From contig JAIXPL010000074.1 of assembly GCA_027486255.1 (NCBI GenBank), positions 1-42,420 on the forward strand: 42,420 nt of DNA. Reading direction: 5' to 3'. Positions 8,272-17,276 of the stretch are shown piece after piece. Numbering within the stretch: the first letter of the stretch is position 1; the number at the start of each line of letters is the position of its first letter. The notes under the pieces were generated by a model. It was not told the DNA's origin. It made no database searches and worked only from the letters and a program-made list of their open reading frames with translations. This stretch comes from Comamonadaceae bacterium. Its GTDB lineage: Bacteria; Pseudomonadota; Gammaproteobacteria; Burkholderiales; Burkholderiaceae_C. Made by a program: the position numbers and the translations under genes.

Positions 8272-9806
8272 GCACACACCGCGTCGTCGTGGTGGGGGCT
8301 GGCATGGCCGGTCTGGTCAGCGCACTGCAATTGGCCCAACAAGGCCTGGATGTCACGGTGGTGGAAGCCGGCGACAGCCCGGGCGGCAAGGTGCACCAGC
8401 GGCTGGTGCATGGCGTGGGCATCGACAGCGGCCCCACCGTCTTCACCATGCGCTGGATCTTCGACCAGATCTTTGCCTCGGTGGGCACCACGCTCGAGAG
8501 CGAGCTGCAGATCCAGCCCCTGCCCATTCTGGCCCGGCACTTCTGGGAAGACGGCAGCAGCCTGGACCTGCACGCCGACCGCGAACGCTCGGTGCAGGCC
8601 GTGCGCGAATTCGCAGGCGCCGCCGAGGCCTCGCGCTTTGCCGGCTTCTGCGACATGTCGCAGCGGGTCTATGAGGCACTCGAAGGCCCTTTCATTCGGG
8701 CCACGGCCCCGAGCTTCCTGGGCATGCCCGGGCGCTTGGGCGCCAGTGGTCTGGGCGTGCTCACCCAGCTCGGCCCCTTTCGCAGCCTGTGGCAAAGCCT
8801 GGGTCAGCATTTCACCGACCCGCGCCTGCGCCAGCTCTTTGCGCGCTACGCCACTTACTGCGGCTCCTCGCCCTGGCAGGCGCCGGCCACCTTGATGCTG
8901 ATCGCCCAGGTCGAGCTCAATGGCGTGTGGTCTGTGCGCGGCGGCATGCACGCCCTGGCCTTGTGCCTGGAGCGTCTGGCCCGCCAGCGCGGCGCCGTCT
9001 TTCGCTACGGCAGCGCCTGCGCGCAGATCCTCGCGCAGGGTCGTCAGGTGCAGGGCGTTCGCCTGGCCAGCGGAGAGGAGCTGCCGGCCGACAGCGTGGT
9101 CTTCAATGGCGACGTGGCGGCCCTGCGCACAGGCCTCTTGGGCGAGACGGCGCGCGCAGCGGTGACACGCAAGGCCGCGCCACGCTCGCTGTCGGCTCTG
9201 ACCTGGTCCATGCATGCGCCCACGCAAGGCGTGGCGCTGGACCGCCACAACGTGTTCTTCACCCGCGACTACGCCAGCGAGTTCACGGACATCTTTGACG
9301 CCCAGCGCCTGCCGCGCCAGCCCACGGTCTACATCTGTGCGCAGGACCGCGGTGCGGATGAGGGCCCGGCCGCCGGCCAGGCTGAGCGCCTGCTGTGCCT
9401 GGTCAATGCCCCGGCGGTGGGTGACCGCCATCTCCCTACCCATGAAGAGCTGGACACATGCGAACACGCGAGCTTTTCCCTGCTGGCCCGCTGCGGCCTG
9501 ACCCTTCAGCCCCTGCCGGACAACCACGTGAGGACAGGCCCCCAGGAATTTCACCAGCGCTTTCCGGCGACGGGCGGAGCGCTGTACGGCCAGGCGACAC
9601 ACGGCTGGATGTCGGCCTTCGAGCGAGCGGGCGCACCCACCTCACTGCAGGGCCTGTACCTGGCGGGCGGGAGCGTGCACCCGGGGCCGGGGGTGCCGAT
9701 GGCGGCGATGTCCGGGCAGCAGGCGGCCGCGGCCCTGATGGCCAGCCCAGCTTTGACCAGACGGTCCCCTCGGGCGGCTACCTCTGGTGGTACCTCGATG
9801 CGCTGA
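8268..9806 (+). CDS. crtD: Hydroxyneurosporene/methoxyneurosporene C-3,4 desaturase (CrtD)
   Basis: FAD-dependent carotenoid desaturase of the CrtI/CrtD family, acting in the spheroidene branch after CrtC. The 512-residue protein has the N-terminal dinucleotide-binding motif VVVVGAGMAGLVSALQLA and the family C-terminal signature GGSVHPGPGVPMAAMSG. Assignment as CrtD rather than CrtI rests on its place with crtA and crtC and on a clear CrtI elsewhere in the window. After SGQQAAAALMASPAL the last ~17 residues (TRRSPRAATSGG...) look unlike a family terminus; in that stretch the DNA also encodes the start of crtC in another frame. See crtC for the possible frame problem. Confidence 0.9.
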   Translation: MSTHRVVVVGAGMAGLVSALQLAQQGLDVTVVEAGDSPGGKVHQRLVHGVGIDSGPTVFTMRWIFDQIFASVGTTLESELQIQPLPILARHFWEDGSSLDLHADRERSVQAVREFAGAAEASRFAGFCDMSQRVYEALEGPFIRATAPSFLGMPGRLGASGLGVLTQLGPFRSLWQSLGQHFTDPRLRQLFARYATYCGSSPWQAPATLMLIAQVELNGVWSVRGGMHALALCLERLARQRGAVFRYGSACAQILAQGRQVQGVRLASGEELPADSVVFNGDVAALRTGLLGETARAAVTRKAAPRSLSALTWSMHAPTQGVALDRHNVFFTRDYASEFTDIFDAQRLPRQPTVYICAQDRGADEGPAAGQAERLLCLVNAPAVGDRHLPTHEELDTCEHASFSLLARCGLTLQPLPDNHVRTGPQEFHQRFPATGGALYGQATHGWMSAFERAGAPTSLQGLYLAGGSVHPGPGVPMAAMSGQQAAAALMASPALTRRSPRAATSGGTSMR

Positions 9807-10669
9807 GCGACGACGGCCAGTGGGGCTTGTCCCTGATCGCCTTCGTGGGCAGTGTGTTCTCGCCCTACTACGCCTGGGCGCTGCGCGGCGGCCAGCCGGT
9901 GAACCCGGACAACCACTGCGCGCTCAACGTGGCGCTCTACAGCCGATCGGCGCGGCGCTGGTCCATGACCGAGCGGGGCGCGCGCCACTGTGAGCGCGAT
10001 GCCACGCAATTCACCATCGGCCCGAGCCAGCTGCGCTGGGACGGCCAGGCCCTGGTGATTGACATCGACGAAATCGCCCTGCCCCTGCCCCGGCGCATCC
10101 GCGGCACGATCCGTGTGCACGCACCGCGCTTTTTCAACTTCAGCACCGCGCTGCACCGGGGCGGCCTGCACCGCTGGGGGCCGCTGGCGCCGAGCGCGCG
10201 GGTCGAGGTGGACCTGACGCACCCGGCCCAGCGCTGGAGCGGGCAGGCCTACCTGGACTCCAACGAAGGCGACGAGCCCATTGCCCATGCCTGCACCGAA
10301 TGGGACTGGTCACGCAGCCTGCTGCCCGATGGCAGCACCGCCGTGCTCTACGACGTGGACCCGGGCCGACCTGACGGGCAACTGCTGGCTTTGCGCTTTA
10401 CCACCGACGGACGGGTGGAGCCCTTTCAAGCCCCCGAGCACCGCGCCCTGCCCAAAACGCTTTGGCGGCTGGACCGCCGCATGCGCAGCGAAGGCCCCGT
10501 GAAGCTGGCCCAGCAGCTTGAAGACACGCCCTTTTACCAGCGCGCGGTGCTGCACAGCCGCTTGCTGGGCGTGGAGGTGGAGAGTTTTCATGAGACGCTG
10601 AACGTACCGCGCCTGGTCTCGCCGGTGGTGCAGGCCATGCTGCCCTGGCGCATGCCCCGTCGGGGCTAG
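9743..10669 (+). CDS. crtC: Carotenoid 1,2-hydratase (CrtC); start uncertain
   Basis: Adds water to the psi end group of neurosporene/lycopene, first step of the acyclic spheroidene pathway. The family core begins at about 9749 (SFDQTVPSGGYLWWYLDAL, then FVGSVFSPYYAW) and runs about 307 residues to TAG 10667-10669. In this frame I find no ATG, GTG or TTG between 9458 and the core. ATG 9458 would add about 95 low-complexity residues overlapping crtD. The natural-looking ATG at 9738 is in the crtD frame and would need a one-base change to reach the crtC frame. The coordinates therefore mark the conserved region, not a proven start. The end abuts the convergent crtB stop by 6 bases, with a GCCCC/GGGGC hairpin at 10654-10666. 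Confidence 0.85.
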   Translation, partial: QPSFDQTVPSGGYLWWYLDALSDDGQWGLSLIAFVGSVFSPYYAWALRGGQPVNPDNHCALNVALYSRSARRWSMTERGARHCERDATQFTIGPSQLRWDGQALVIDIDEIALPLPRRIRGTIRVHAPRFFNFSTALHRGGLHRWGPLAPSARVEVDLTHPAQRWSGQAYLDSNEGDEPIAHACTEWDWSRSLLPDGSTAVLYDVDPGRPDGQLLALRFTTDGRVEPFQAPEHRALPKTLWRLDRRMRSEGPVKLAQQLEDTPFYQRAVLHSRLLGVEVESFHETLNVPRLVSPVVQAMLPWRMPRRG

Positions 10670-10675
10670 GGTCTG

Positions 10676-11770
10676 TCAGCGGTGCATCGAGGCCTGGTCC
10701 CAACCCCGGGGCAGACCGGCCATGCCGCGCTGGCGCCGGTGACGCTCCTGGCGCTCAAAAAGCTCGATCATCCAGACCGCGCGCTGGCCAAATGATCGGT
10801 GGGGCCGCAGCACGGCAGGAGTGCGCGCCGCATCCTGCGCTGCCGCCTGCGCGCAATGGGCCACCAGGTAGGCGGTGGCCGCCAAGCCAGTCGGTGGCAC
10901 CGTGAGGGCTTGCGTCCAGCGCGAGGCCAGACAGGCCCGGGCCAGCAGCCAGGCCTTGCGCGAGGCAGGCACCACGGCGCGGCGAGCCACAGGGTCCAGG
11001 CCGTCACGGCGCAATTGGTGGCCGATTTCGGCATAAATCAAGCGCGCGGCCATGATGGCCGGGCGGCAGTCGCGCGGCAGGGCTGCAATGCCCAGGCTGG
11101 CCTGTGCGTACAACCGGTCGGCCTCCTGCAGCAGCCGCTCGACCACGCGCTGCAGCGCGGGGCTGCACTGCGGGCGCTCGAGCCAGGCCGCAGGGTCGAT
11201 GCCTTCTTGCCGCAGCCACTGCGCGGGCAGGTAGACCCGCGCGATGCGCGCATCGGCGCCCACGTCGCGGGCAATGTTGGTCAGCTGCATAGCCACGCCC
11301 AGCTCGCAGGCGCGCGCCAGGGCCTCGGGGCTGCGCACACCCATCAGCCAGCACATCATGGCGCCCACGCTGCCGGCCACGCGGGCGGCGTAGGCCTGCA
11401 CGTCTTCCAGGCTCTCGTAGCGACGGTCCTGCGCGTCCCAGGCAAAGCCTTCGAGCAAGGCATCGAGCAGCGGCCTGGGCAGCTGATGCATCTGCACCAC
11501 CGCAGCCAGCGCCCGGTCTTCCACCAAGGGCTGGGGGCGGCCGGCGTAAATATCGTCCAGACGGGCGGTGAGCACGGCCAGGCTGTCGGTCAGGCCATCG
11601 CCCTCGTCCACCAAGTCATCGGCCACGCGGCAAAAGGCATACAGGGCAATGCTGGCATCGCGCACGCGCGGGGGCAGCAAGCGGCTGGCGGCAAAAAAAG
11701 TCTTGGAGCCGCCCCGCATGAGGTTTACGCAGGCGTGCAGGTCGGCTGCGTGGGCGCTGCTGGGGTTCAT
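10676..11770 (-). CDS. crtB: Phytoene synthase
   Basis: Condenses two geranylgeranyl diphosphates to phytoene, the committed carotenoid step. The 364-residue protein has the two aspartate-rich motifs of the squalene/phytoene synthase fold: DDLVDEGD and NIARDVGADA. The ATG (11768-11770) overlaps the crtI stop. It is the last gene of the long minus-strand run that begins at bchF, and its stop faces crtC with 6 bases between them, leaving almost no space for a separate terminator. The GGPP synthase gene crtE is not in the window. Confidence 0.95.
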   Translation of the reverse strand: MNPSSAHAADLHACVNLMRGGSKTFFAASRLLPPRVRDASIALYAFCRVADDLVDEGDGLTDSLAVLTARLDDIYAGRPQPLVEDRALAAVVQMHQLPRPLLDALLEGFAWDAQDRRYESLEDVQAYAARVAGSVGAMMCWLMGVRSPEALARACELGVAMQLTNIARDVGADARIARVYLPAQWLRQEGIDPAAWLERPQCSPALQRVVERLLQEADRLYAQASLGIAALPRDCRPAIMAARLIYAEIGHQLRRDGLDPVARRAVVPASRKAWLLARACLASRWTQALTVPPTGLAATAYLVAHCAQAAAQDAARTPAVLRPHRSFGQRAVWMIELFERQERHRRQRGMAGLPRGWDQASMHR

Positions 11771-13323
11771 GCCGAGGCCCTGTCCCGTGACTGCAGGAAC
11801 TCGACGGCACTGGGCACCACGCTGTCGAGTGCCTTGGCCGACATCAGCACACCGGGCACGCCCGCGCCGGGGTGCGTGCTGGCGCCCACCATGTAGAGGT
11901 CGGCCACATCCTCACTGCGGTTGTGCGGCCTGAACCAGGCGCTTTGCAGCAGCAGGGGCTCCAGGCCGAAGGCGGCGCCCTTGTAGGACAGCAGCCGGTC
12001 TTGGAAATCCTGGGGAGTGGTGAGGAGCGAGGCGCTCAGTTCGGCCTCGAAGCCCGGCAGCATGGTGCGGTCCAGCACCTCGGCCACCGCACGCCGGTAG
12101 GGTTCGGCCTGGTGCTGCCAGTCGGTGCCGCTGTCGAGGTGCGGCACGGGCGAGAGGGCATAAAACGTGTCGCAACCGGGCGGGGCCATGCCGGGGTCGG
12201 TGGCGGTGGGGCGGTGCAGGTAGAGGCTGAAGTCGCCGGCAAGCTTGTGCTTGGTGAAGATATCGTGCAGCAGTTCCCGGTAGCGCGGGCCCAGCACCAT
12301 GGTGTGGTGGGGCACATCGGAATAGGTCTTGCGGGTACCGAAGTACCACACGAACAAGCTCATGGAGTAGCGGCCCTTGGCCACGCGCTGATCGGTCCAG
12401 TGCCGGCGATGCTCTGGTGCAATAAGGTTGCGGTAGGTCCAGGCCGTGTCGGCGTTGGAGACCACGATGTCGGCATCGATGCGCTCGCCGCCGGCCAGGG
12501 TCACGCCGGTGGCGCGGCCATCCTCGACGTTGATGCGCTCGACCGTGGCATTGCAGCGCAAGCTGCCACCCAGGCCCTCGAGCAGGCTCACCAGGCCCTT
12601 GACCAGACTGCCCGTGCCGCCCATGGCCCAGTGCACGCCCCATTGGCGCTCCAGGGCGTTGATGAGGCTGTACACACTGGTGACAGAAAAGGGATTGCCG
12701 CCGATCAGCAAGCTCTGCAAGCTCATGGCGATGCGCAGCTTGGGATGCTTGATGTGCGCCGCCACCATGGTGTGCAGGCTGCGCCAGCCGCGCATGCGCA
12801 AGATGGAAGGCACGGCCTTGAGCAGGTCACCCACGGTGTCGAAGGCCTTGGCCCCCAGGGCCTCAAAGCCCAGGCGGTAGCATTTGTCGGCCTCAGCCAT
12901 GAAGCGGCGGTAGCCCGCCACATCACCCGGGCTGATGCGGGTCACCTCGGCCAGCATGCGTTCGGGGTCACCGCTGTAGTTGAAATGGTCACCATCCGGA
13001 AAGCGGATGCGGTAGAACGGATCCATGGCCTTGAGCGTGACCTCGTGGTCAAAGCGACGGCCGGCCAGGCGCCAGAGTTCTTCAAAGAGGCCGGGCACCG
13101 TGATGATGGTGGGCCCGGCATCGAACACATGTCCGTTCTGGTGGTGCACATAGGCCCTACCGCCCGGGGCATCGAGCTTTTCGAGCACGGTCACGCGCCA
13201 GCCGCGGGCCTGCAGGCGCACGGCGGCGGCCAGGCCGCCAAAGCCGCTGCCAATGACCAGGGCATGCGGGGCGCTGCCGAGCAGGGCCAATTGCCGCTGT
13301 TCGTGGGTGGTGTATGCGTTCAT
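11767..13323 (-). CDS. crtI: Phytoene desaturase
   Basis: FAD-dependent desaturase converting phytoene to neurosporene and/or lycopene. 518 residues; N-terminal FAD motif ALVIGSGFGGLAAAVRLQA followed by LEKLDAPGGR, and C-terminal signature YMVGASTHPGAGVPGVLMSAK. It is coupled on both sides by ATGA overlaps, with the puhE stop upstream and crtB downstream. The number of desaturation steps (three or four) cannot be read from the sequence. Confidence 0.96.
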   Translation of the reverse strand: MNAYTTHEQRQLALLGSAPHALVIGSGFGGLAAAVRLQARGWRVTVLEKLDAPGGRAYVHHQNGHVFDAGPTIITVPGLFEELWRLAGRRFDHEVTLKAMDPFYRIRFPDGDHFNYSGDPERMLAEVTRISPGDVAGYRRFMAEADKCYRLGFEALGAKAFDTVGDLLKAVPSILRMRGWRSLHTMVAAHIKHPKLRIAMSLQSLLIGGNPFSVTSVYSLINALERQWGVHWAMGGTGSLVKGLVSLLEGLGGSLRCNATVERINVEDGRATGVTLAGGERIDADIVVSNADTAWTYRNLIAPEHRRHWTDQRVAKGRYSMSLFVWYFGTRKTYSDVPHHTMVLGPRYRELLHDIFTKHKLAGDFSLYLHRPTATDPGMAPPGCDTFYALSPVPHLDSGTDWQHQAEPYRRAVAEVLDRTMLPGFEAELSASLLTTPQDFQDRLLSYKGAAFGLEPLLLQSAWFRPHNRSEDVADLYMVGASTHPGAGVPGVLMSAKALDSVVPSAVEFLQSRDRASA

Positions 13324-14144
13324 GCCTGGTCCGGTTTGACACCGACCGGAGACACCGGCAGGAGCTTGTTAGGGGGCGTCTGCCCGCGAGACATGGCCCA
13401 GCCCCAGAGGCGCTGCATGGGGACGGGAAAGACCATGAGCACATGCTCAACGATGGCCAGGCCCAGCAGGGCTGCCAGCAGCGCCCAGCCGGTGGTCACG
13501 GCCACCAAGCCGTGGTGGACCTGCCAGATCAGCCACAGCCAGGTCAGGCAAGCGCCGCCCATGGTGAGGTAGAAAAAGCCGGTGACCCGTCCACGCCTGA
13601 AATAGCTGCCCAGGTAAGTCAGGTGGCCCGGCAGGTACTGGTCGCCAACCTCGGGCACACCCAGGAAGAGATTCATCTTGGCCGTAAAGCGCATGCACCA
13701 CAGCAGCGCGAAGGTGCACAGCGCCACATGGTTGGGCTGTCCTTGCTGAAGCCACAGCAACAGCAAGAAGTTCGCCAGCAGGGCCAGCTCGTGGTAGAGC
13801 ACCACCTGCAGGGCCTCGCGAAAGCGCTGGACCCCCTTGGCGCCCGGCGTCATGAAGCTGCGCCGGGGGCCAGTTAGCCAAGCGCTGAGGAAAGCCAACT
13901 CATGCCAGCTCCACATGAGGATGACGCTGGCAAAGCCCAGATAGGCCGGGCCCGGACCGGTGCCACGCATGCTGGCCTGGCTGCCCCAGATACCCAGGAG
14001 CAGCAGCACCGAAAACACGGGCAAGCTCCAAGCAAAGCTGGCCTTGGGCAAGCGCACCAGCCAAAGAATGGCACCCGTGCCGAACCACCAGCACAGCAAG
14101 GCAAACAGCACGGCTGCCGTGGTGGTGGTGAAAAATTCAGTCAT
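13320..14144 (-). CDS. puhE: Photosynthetic complex assembly protein PuhE
   Basis: Polytopic membrane protein (274 residues, about seven hydrophobic segments) of the DUF3623 / PuhE family, found in photosynthesis clusters near puhA and acsF and implicated in reaction-centre assembly. Recognisable parts are the run FYLTMGGACLTWLWLIW and the KMNLFLGVPEVGDQYLP loop. It follows acsF after a 45-base gap containing a perfect palindrome, and its stop overlaps the crtI ATG. The exact biochemical role of the family is not settled. Confidence 0.88.
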   Translation of the reverse strand: MTEFFTTTTAAVLFALLCWWFGTGAILWLVRLPKASFAWSLPVFSVLLLLGIWGSQASMRGTGPGPAYLGFASVILMWSWHELAFLSAWLTGPRRSFMTPGAKGVQRFREALQVVLYHELALLANFLLLLWLQQGQPNHVALCTFALLWCMRFTAKMNLFLGVPEVGDQYLPGHLTYLGSYFRRGRVTGFFYLTMGGACLTWLWLIWQVHHGLVAVTTGWALLAALLGLAIVEHVLMVFPVPMQRLWGWAMSRGQTPPNKLLPVSPVGVKPDQA

Positions 14145-14173
14145 CCTGGCCCGGGTGTATCGCGCATGTTGAA

Positions 14174-14187
14174 CGCTTGTTCAAGCG
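14174..14187 (-). other. Palindrome between acsF and puhE
   Basis: CGCTTGTTCAAGCG is a perfect 14-base palindrome starting 2 bases after the acsF stop (minus strand). It may fold as a small hairpin that tunes acsF versus puhE message, or be a protein site. Confidence 0.35.
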
Positions 14188-14189
14188 GT

Positions 14190-15305
14190 TTACCAGACGG
14201 GCTCGCAGCGCACCGTCGCAGGCAGGGCCTGGGACTTGACCGGCACCAGGAACAAGCGGCCAAAGGTGAGCGCTGCCTGCACAGCCAGGCCGGCGCTCTT
14301 GAGCTTGCCCAGGAGCCCGCCCTGGGCCTTGGCCAGATCGTTGCGCTTGGACAAGTCCAGCAGGCGCTCCAGGCAGGCCTTGAACACCGGGTGATCGATA
14401 TCCACCTCCACCGGGAACACCTGACGACAGATCTGCGAGGTGATGCGAAAAACCTCGTAGTCATAGCTCGTGGAATCGAGACCCATGGCCTCGTGCAGCA
14501 GCGGCCGGCTGTGGTCGCGCACAAACATGGTGGCGTAAACGGCCAGGATGAAAAAGCGGATCCACAGCTTGTTCAGGCCCTGCAGCAAATGAGGCTGGGC
14601 TCGCATGATGAGCGCGAAGGATTCGCCGTGACGGAACTCGTCATTGCACCAGCGCTCAAACCAGCGAAAGATCGGGTGAAAGCGCTTGTCCGGATGGCGC
14701 TCGAGCTGCCGGAAGATGGTGATGTAGCGGGCGTAACCAATCTTCTCCGACAGGTAGGTCGCATAGAAGATGTATTTGGGCTTGAAGTAGGTGTAGGACT
14801 TGGTGCGCTTGAGGCTGCCCAGGTCGATGCCGAGGTTGAAGTCCTTGAGGGACTGGTTGAGAAAGCCGGCATGGCGCGATTCATCACGCGCCATGTAGGT
14901 CATCAACTGCTTGATGTCGGGGTTGCTGATGTTCTTGCGGATCTCGTTATAAAGAATGCAGCCGGAGAACTCGGAAGTCAGCGAACTGATGAGAAAGTCC
15001 AGGAACTCCTGGCGCATCTCGGGCGAGAGCTGCGGCATGAGGGTGCGCACCTCTTCGGCGAATTCGGCGTCGCGCTGGAAGTGGTCGTGGTTGTTGTCGC
15101 CCTCGTACTCCTTCATCATGGTGTCCCACTCGGCGCGCACCGGCGAGACATCCAGCCGGTCCATGGCCTTGAAGTCGGTGGTGTAGAAGCGCGGTGTGAG
15201 CATGGTGCTCTGGACGGCCTTGGCGATCGCATCGTCCGAGCTCTCGATGCGGTCCATCAGGTGGGCCAGCGGGTCGTGGTCCAGGGCAGAGGTGTGGGTG
15301 CTCAT
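14190..15305 (-). CDS. acsF: Aerobic Mg-protoporphyrin IX monomethyl ester cyclase
   Basis: Di-iron, O2-dependent cyclase that forms the isocyclic E ring of chlorophyll. The 371-residue protein has the carboxylate and histidine metal motifs: Glu112 (SEFSG), Glu121 (YNEIRK), DESRH at 141-145, and a second NDEFRH further on. Its ATG overlaps the puhC stop (ATGA). Presence of AcsF means pigment can be made in oxic conditions; whether the anaerobic cyclase BchE also exists cannot be told here. Confidence 0.95.
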   Translation of the reverse strand: MSTHTSALDHDPLAHLMDRIESSDDAIAKAVQSTMLTPRFYTTDFKAMDRLDVSPVRAEWDTMMKEYEGDNNHDHFQRDAEFAEEVRTLMPQLSPEMRQEFLDFLISSLTSEFSGCILYNEIRKNISNPDIKQLMTYMARDESRHAGFLNQSLKDFNLGIDLGSLKRTKSYTYFKPKYIFYATYLSEKIGYARYITIFRQLERHPDKRFHPIFRWFERWCNDEFRHGESFALIMRAQPHLLQGLNKLWIRFFILAVYATMFVRDHSRPLLHEAMGLDSTSYDYEVFRITSQICRQVFPVEVDIDHPVFKACLERLLDLSKRNDLAKAQGGLLGKLKSAGLAVQAALTFGRLFLVPVKSQALPATVRCEPVW

Positions 15306-15817
15306 GATCGTCCTTGGGTAGAGGCGGGGATCGGCGTGGCCGAATGCAGACGGGAAAACACCGCCGCATTGGTGGGGCCGAAGGATTCAAGGTTCAGGCG
15401 CATGCCCGTGGCGGGATCGCGCAGGGTGATGCGGGCATTGACATAGCCTGTCAGCTCAAAGGGCTGCTCGGGGCCCATGCCGTGGCGCATGCGCTCGCGG
15501 GCCAGGGCGCGCAAGGCGCCACGCACAAAGCCCTGCTCACCCTGGAAGTGAGCCACTTCCTGGCGCGTCACAGCATCGACCACGGCGATATCACCATTGG
15601 GCCGGTCCTCGAAGTGGAAACTGCGCTGCCAGCTCACCGCAGCCGCCTCGTCGCTCAGGGGCTCGCCGGCATAGCGATGCCAAGCGGCCGTCAAGATGGC
15701 GCTGGCTACGGCCAGACCCAGCACCCAGGCCATCCAGGGTCGTGAGCCCGGCAGTCCAGGGGCGAGCGTCATGCGCGTGGACTCGGCGGCCCTGTGGGTG
15801 TGAGGTGTGGCGGACAT
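15302..15817 (-). CDS. puhC: Photosynthetic complex assembly protein PuhC
   Basis: Small membrane-anchored protein (171 residues) with one N-terminal span (about residues 29-46, [18 protein letters not shown]) and a soluble, probably periplasmic domain containing [14 protein letters not shown] and [18 protein letters not shown]. In Rhodobacter, PuhC is needed for full levels of the RC-LH1 complex. It lies 2 bases after the puhB stop and its own stop overlaps acsF. The family call rests on domain appearance and position. Confidence 0.85.
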   Translation of the reverse strand: MSATPHTHRAAESTRMTLAPGLPGSRPWMAWVLGLAVASAILTAAWHRYAGEPLSDEAAAVSWQRSFHFEDRPNGDIAVVDAVTRQEVAHFQGEQGFVRGALRALARERMRHGMGPEQPFELTGYVNARITLRDPATGMRLNLESFGPTNAAVFSRLHSATPIPASTQGRS

Positions 15818-15819
15818 GC

Positions 15820-16482
15820 TCAGACGGCGGCAGTGCGCGGGGCGCCCTGCAGCTCAGGGTTGGAGTCTGCGGGGGCTTGGTCAGGGGCACGCAGCTGCAC
15901 GCCAGGGTTGGCGGCCTGCCAGGTTTGCTGGATGAGCGTACCCAGGGCCTGCGCCTCGGGGATGCAGCGCAGCGAGGGCTGGGGCTGGCGCACAGCCCAA
16001 GGCCGTGCATGGGGCCAAAGATGCACCCAGGCGATGCGGACGGGTCCCTGCAGGCTCAAGGCGATGTCGCCAAAACCCGCGGCATGCGGTTTGAGCGAGG
16101 CACCGGCAATCTGCCGCAAGGGCAGGTTGAAGCTGAGGGTCAGTGCGATGCCTACGCGCATCACCACCCGCCGGTTGGTCAGGGTGTAGAGCGTGGTGCG
16201 GGCTGAGAACCAGGCAGTGGCGGCCAGCAGGCCGAGGGCGATCAGGGCCAGGCTGGCGCTCAGCGCCAAAGGCGCGACCAGCGGCTGTTGGTCGGCCTGG
16301 AGGAAGGCGGCCTGCGCCGCGATCATGAGCCCAAAGTAGATCGCCAGCTTGCGCACATGGAAGGCATGCAGGGCCAGCTGTCGCCAGTCGGGCGCGCCTT
16401 GCCACAGGATGTGCTCACCGGCTGGCAGCTTCTCGGGCAGCCCGGGGGCCGCCTCGAACTCGTGCTCGTGCTGGAAGCTCAC
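15820..16482 (-). CDS. puhB: Photosynthetic complex assembly protein PuhB
   Basis: Assembly factor for the reaction centre. The 220-residue protein has an early LPAGEHILWQGAPDWR motif, two or three membrane spans, and a TLTNRRVVMRVG segment characteristic of bacterial PH-like membrane proteins and of PuhB. Start ATG overlaps the puhA stop. Order puhA-puhB-puhC is conserved in purple bacteria. Confidence 0.9.
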   Translation of the reverse strand: MSFQHEHEFEAAPGLPEKLPAGEHILWQGAPDWRQLALHAFHVRKLAIYFGLMIAAQAAFLQADQQPLVAPLALSASLALIALGLLAATAWFSARTTLYTLTNRRVVMRVGIALTLSFNLPLRQIAGASLKPHAAGFGDIALSLQGPVRIAWVHLWPHARPWAVRQPQPSLRCIPEAQALGTLIQQTWQAANPGVQLRAPDQAPADSNPELQGAPRTAAV

Positions 16483-17240
16483 AGCAGAGGCTCCTGGCGC
16501 TCAGGCGTGGCGTACAACATGCCCGCACCAAAGTAGGCCATGATCTTTTCCTCTTCGAGCAGCGTCACCTGCTCGGGACGGCGCAGGGCCGGCACCTGAG
16601 CGAACTGCGCGGCCAGCACCGCCTTGACGCGCACCGCATCGCGGCTGACGTAGGCGAAGTTGAAGGGCAGCAGAACCGATTGGCCGCTTGGCAGCGCCAC
16701 TTCCAGGTAGCGGAACAACATCTCGGCCTGGTCAACCCAGAGGTCGGTCACGGTACCAGCGAGCTCGCCATCGGCACCCAGAACGGGCAGGCCGCGCGGG
16801 TCGGTGTCTTTCACGTGCACGCTGTGGTCTGCCGCGACGCGCAGGGGAACGATCTTCGCGCCACCTTCTGTCAGCATGTCAGGCTCGTCAGCACGCTGCG
16901 CCCAGGCACCCGGGCCGACGCCTGCCAGCAAGGGGTTGCCGATGGGCTCCAGAGGCGCGCCGTTCCAGCCGTGCGTGGGCTGCGCCGAATAGCTGCCGTC
17001 AGGGCGGCGCAGGTCGGGGCTGAGCAACTCACGGCCGTCGGCCATCTTGTAGGTCTTGGGCGTGGGCACGGGGGGCCAGCCTTCGATGCGGGGGCCGTTT
17101 TCGCGGCCCGAATCCATCGGGTAGCCCTCGCGGTGGTTCTCCCGCAGGAGGTAATAAATCAGTCCGGCAAAAAATGCCCAAAAGAGATACAGCACGAGCT
17201 GTGCCACATCAACGTACTGGGTGATAGCGCCTGTTTCCAT
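16479..17240 (-). CDS. puhA: Photosynthetic reaction centre H subunit
   Basis: Single-span subunit capping the cytoplasmic face of the L/M dimer and shaping the quinone QB proton path. 253 residues with an N-terminal span (VDVAQLVLYLFWAFFAGLIY) followed by YYLLRENHREGYP and a globular domain with PRGLPVLGADGELAGTV. A strong AGAAGGAGAA site precedes the ATG in the 36-base gap after lhaA. Confidence 0.97.
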   Translation of the reverse strand: METGAITQYVDVAQLVLYLFWAFFAGLIYYLLRENHREGYPMDSGRENGPRIEGWPPVPTPKTYKMADGRELLSPDLRRPDGSYSAQPTHGWNGAPLEPIGNPLLAGVGPGAWAQRADEPDMLTEGGAKIVPLRVAADHSVHVKDTDPRGLPVLGADGELAGTVTDLWVDQAEMLFRYLEVALPSGQSVLLPFNFAYVSRDAVRVKAVLAAQFAQVPALRRPEQVTLLEEEKIMAYFGAGMLYATPERQEPLL

Positions 17241-17276
17241 GGAAATTCTCCTTCTGTCGGAACGGGACTCGGTGAT

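Noticed and set aside
9458-9742. N-terminal extension of crtC from ATG 9458
   Set aside because: It would overlap crtD by about 350 bases and the added residues are Pro/Arg/Gly low complexity with no resemblance to CrtC N-termini. Kept only as a fallback start.
11872-13572. Long plus-strand open frame (566 codons) across crtI
   Set aside because: Antisense shadow: crtI and its neighbour are clear on the minus strand, and the plus-strand translation is Gly/His/Gln/Ala-rich without recognisable domains. High GC at third positions creates such frames.
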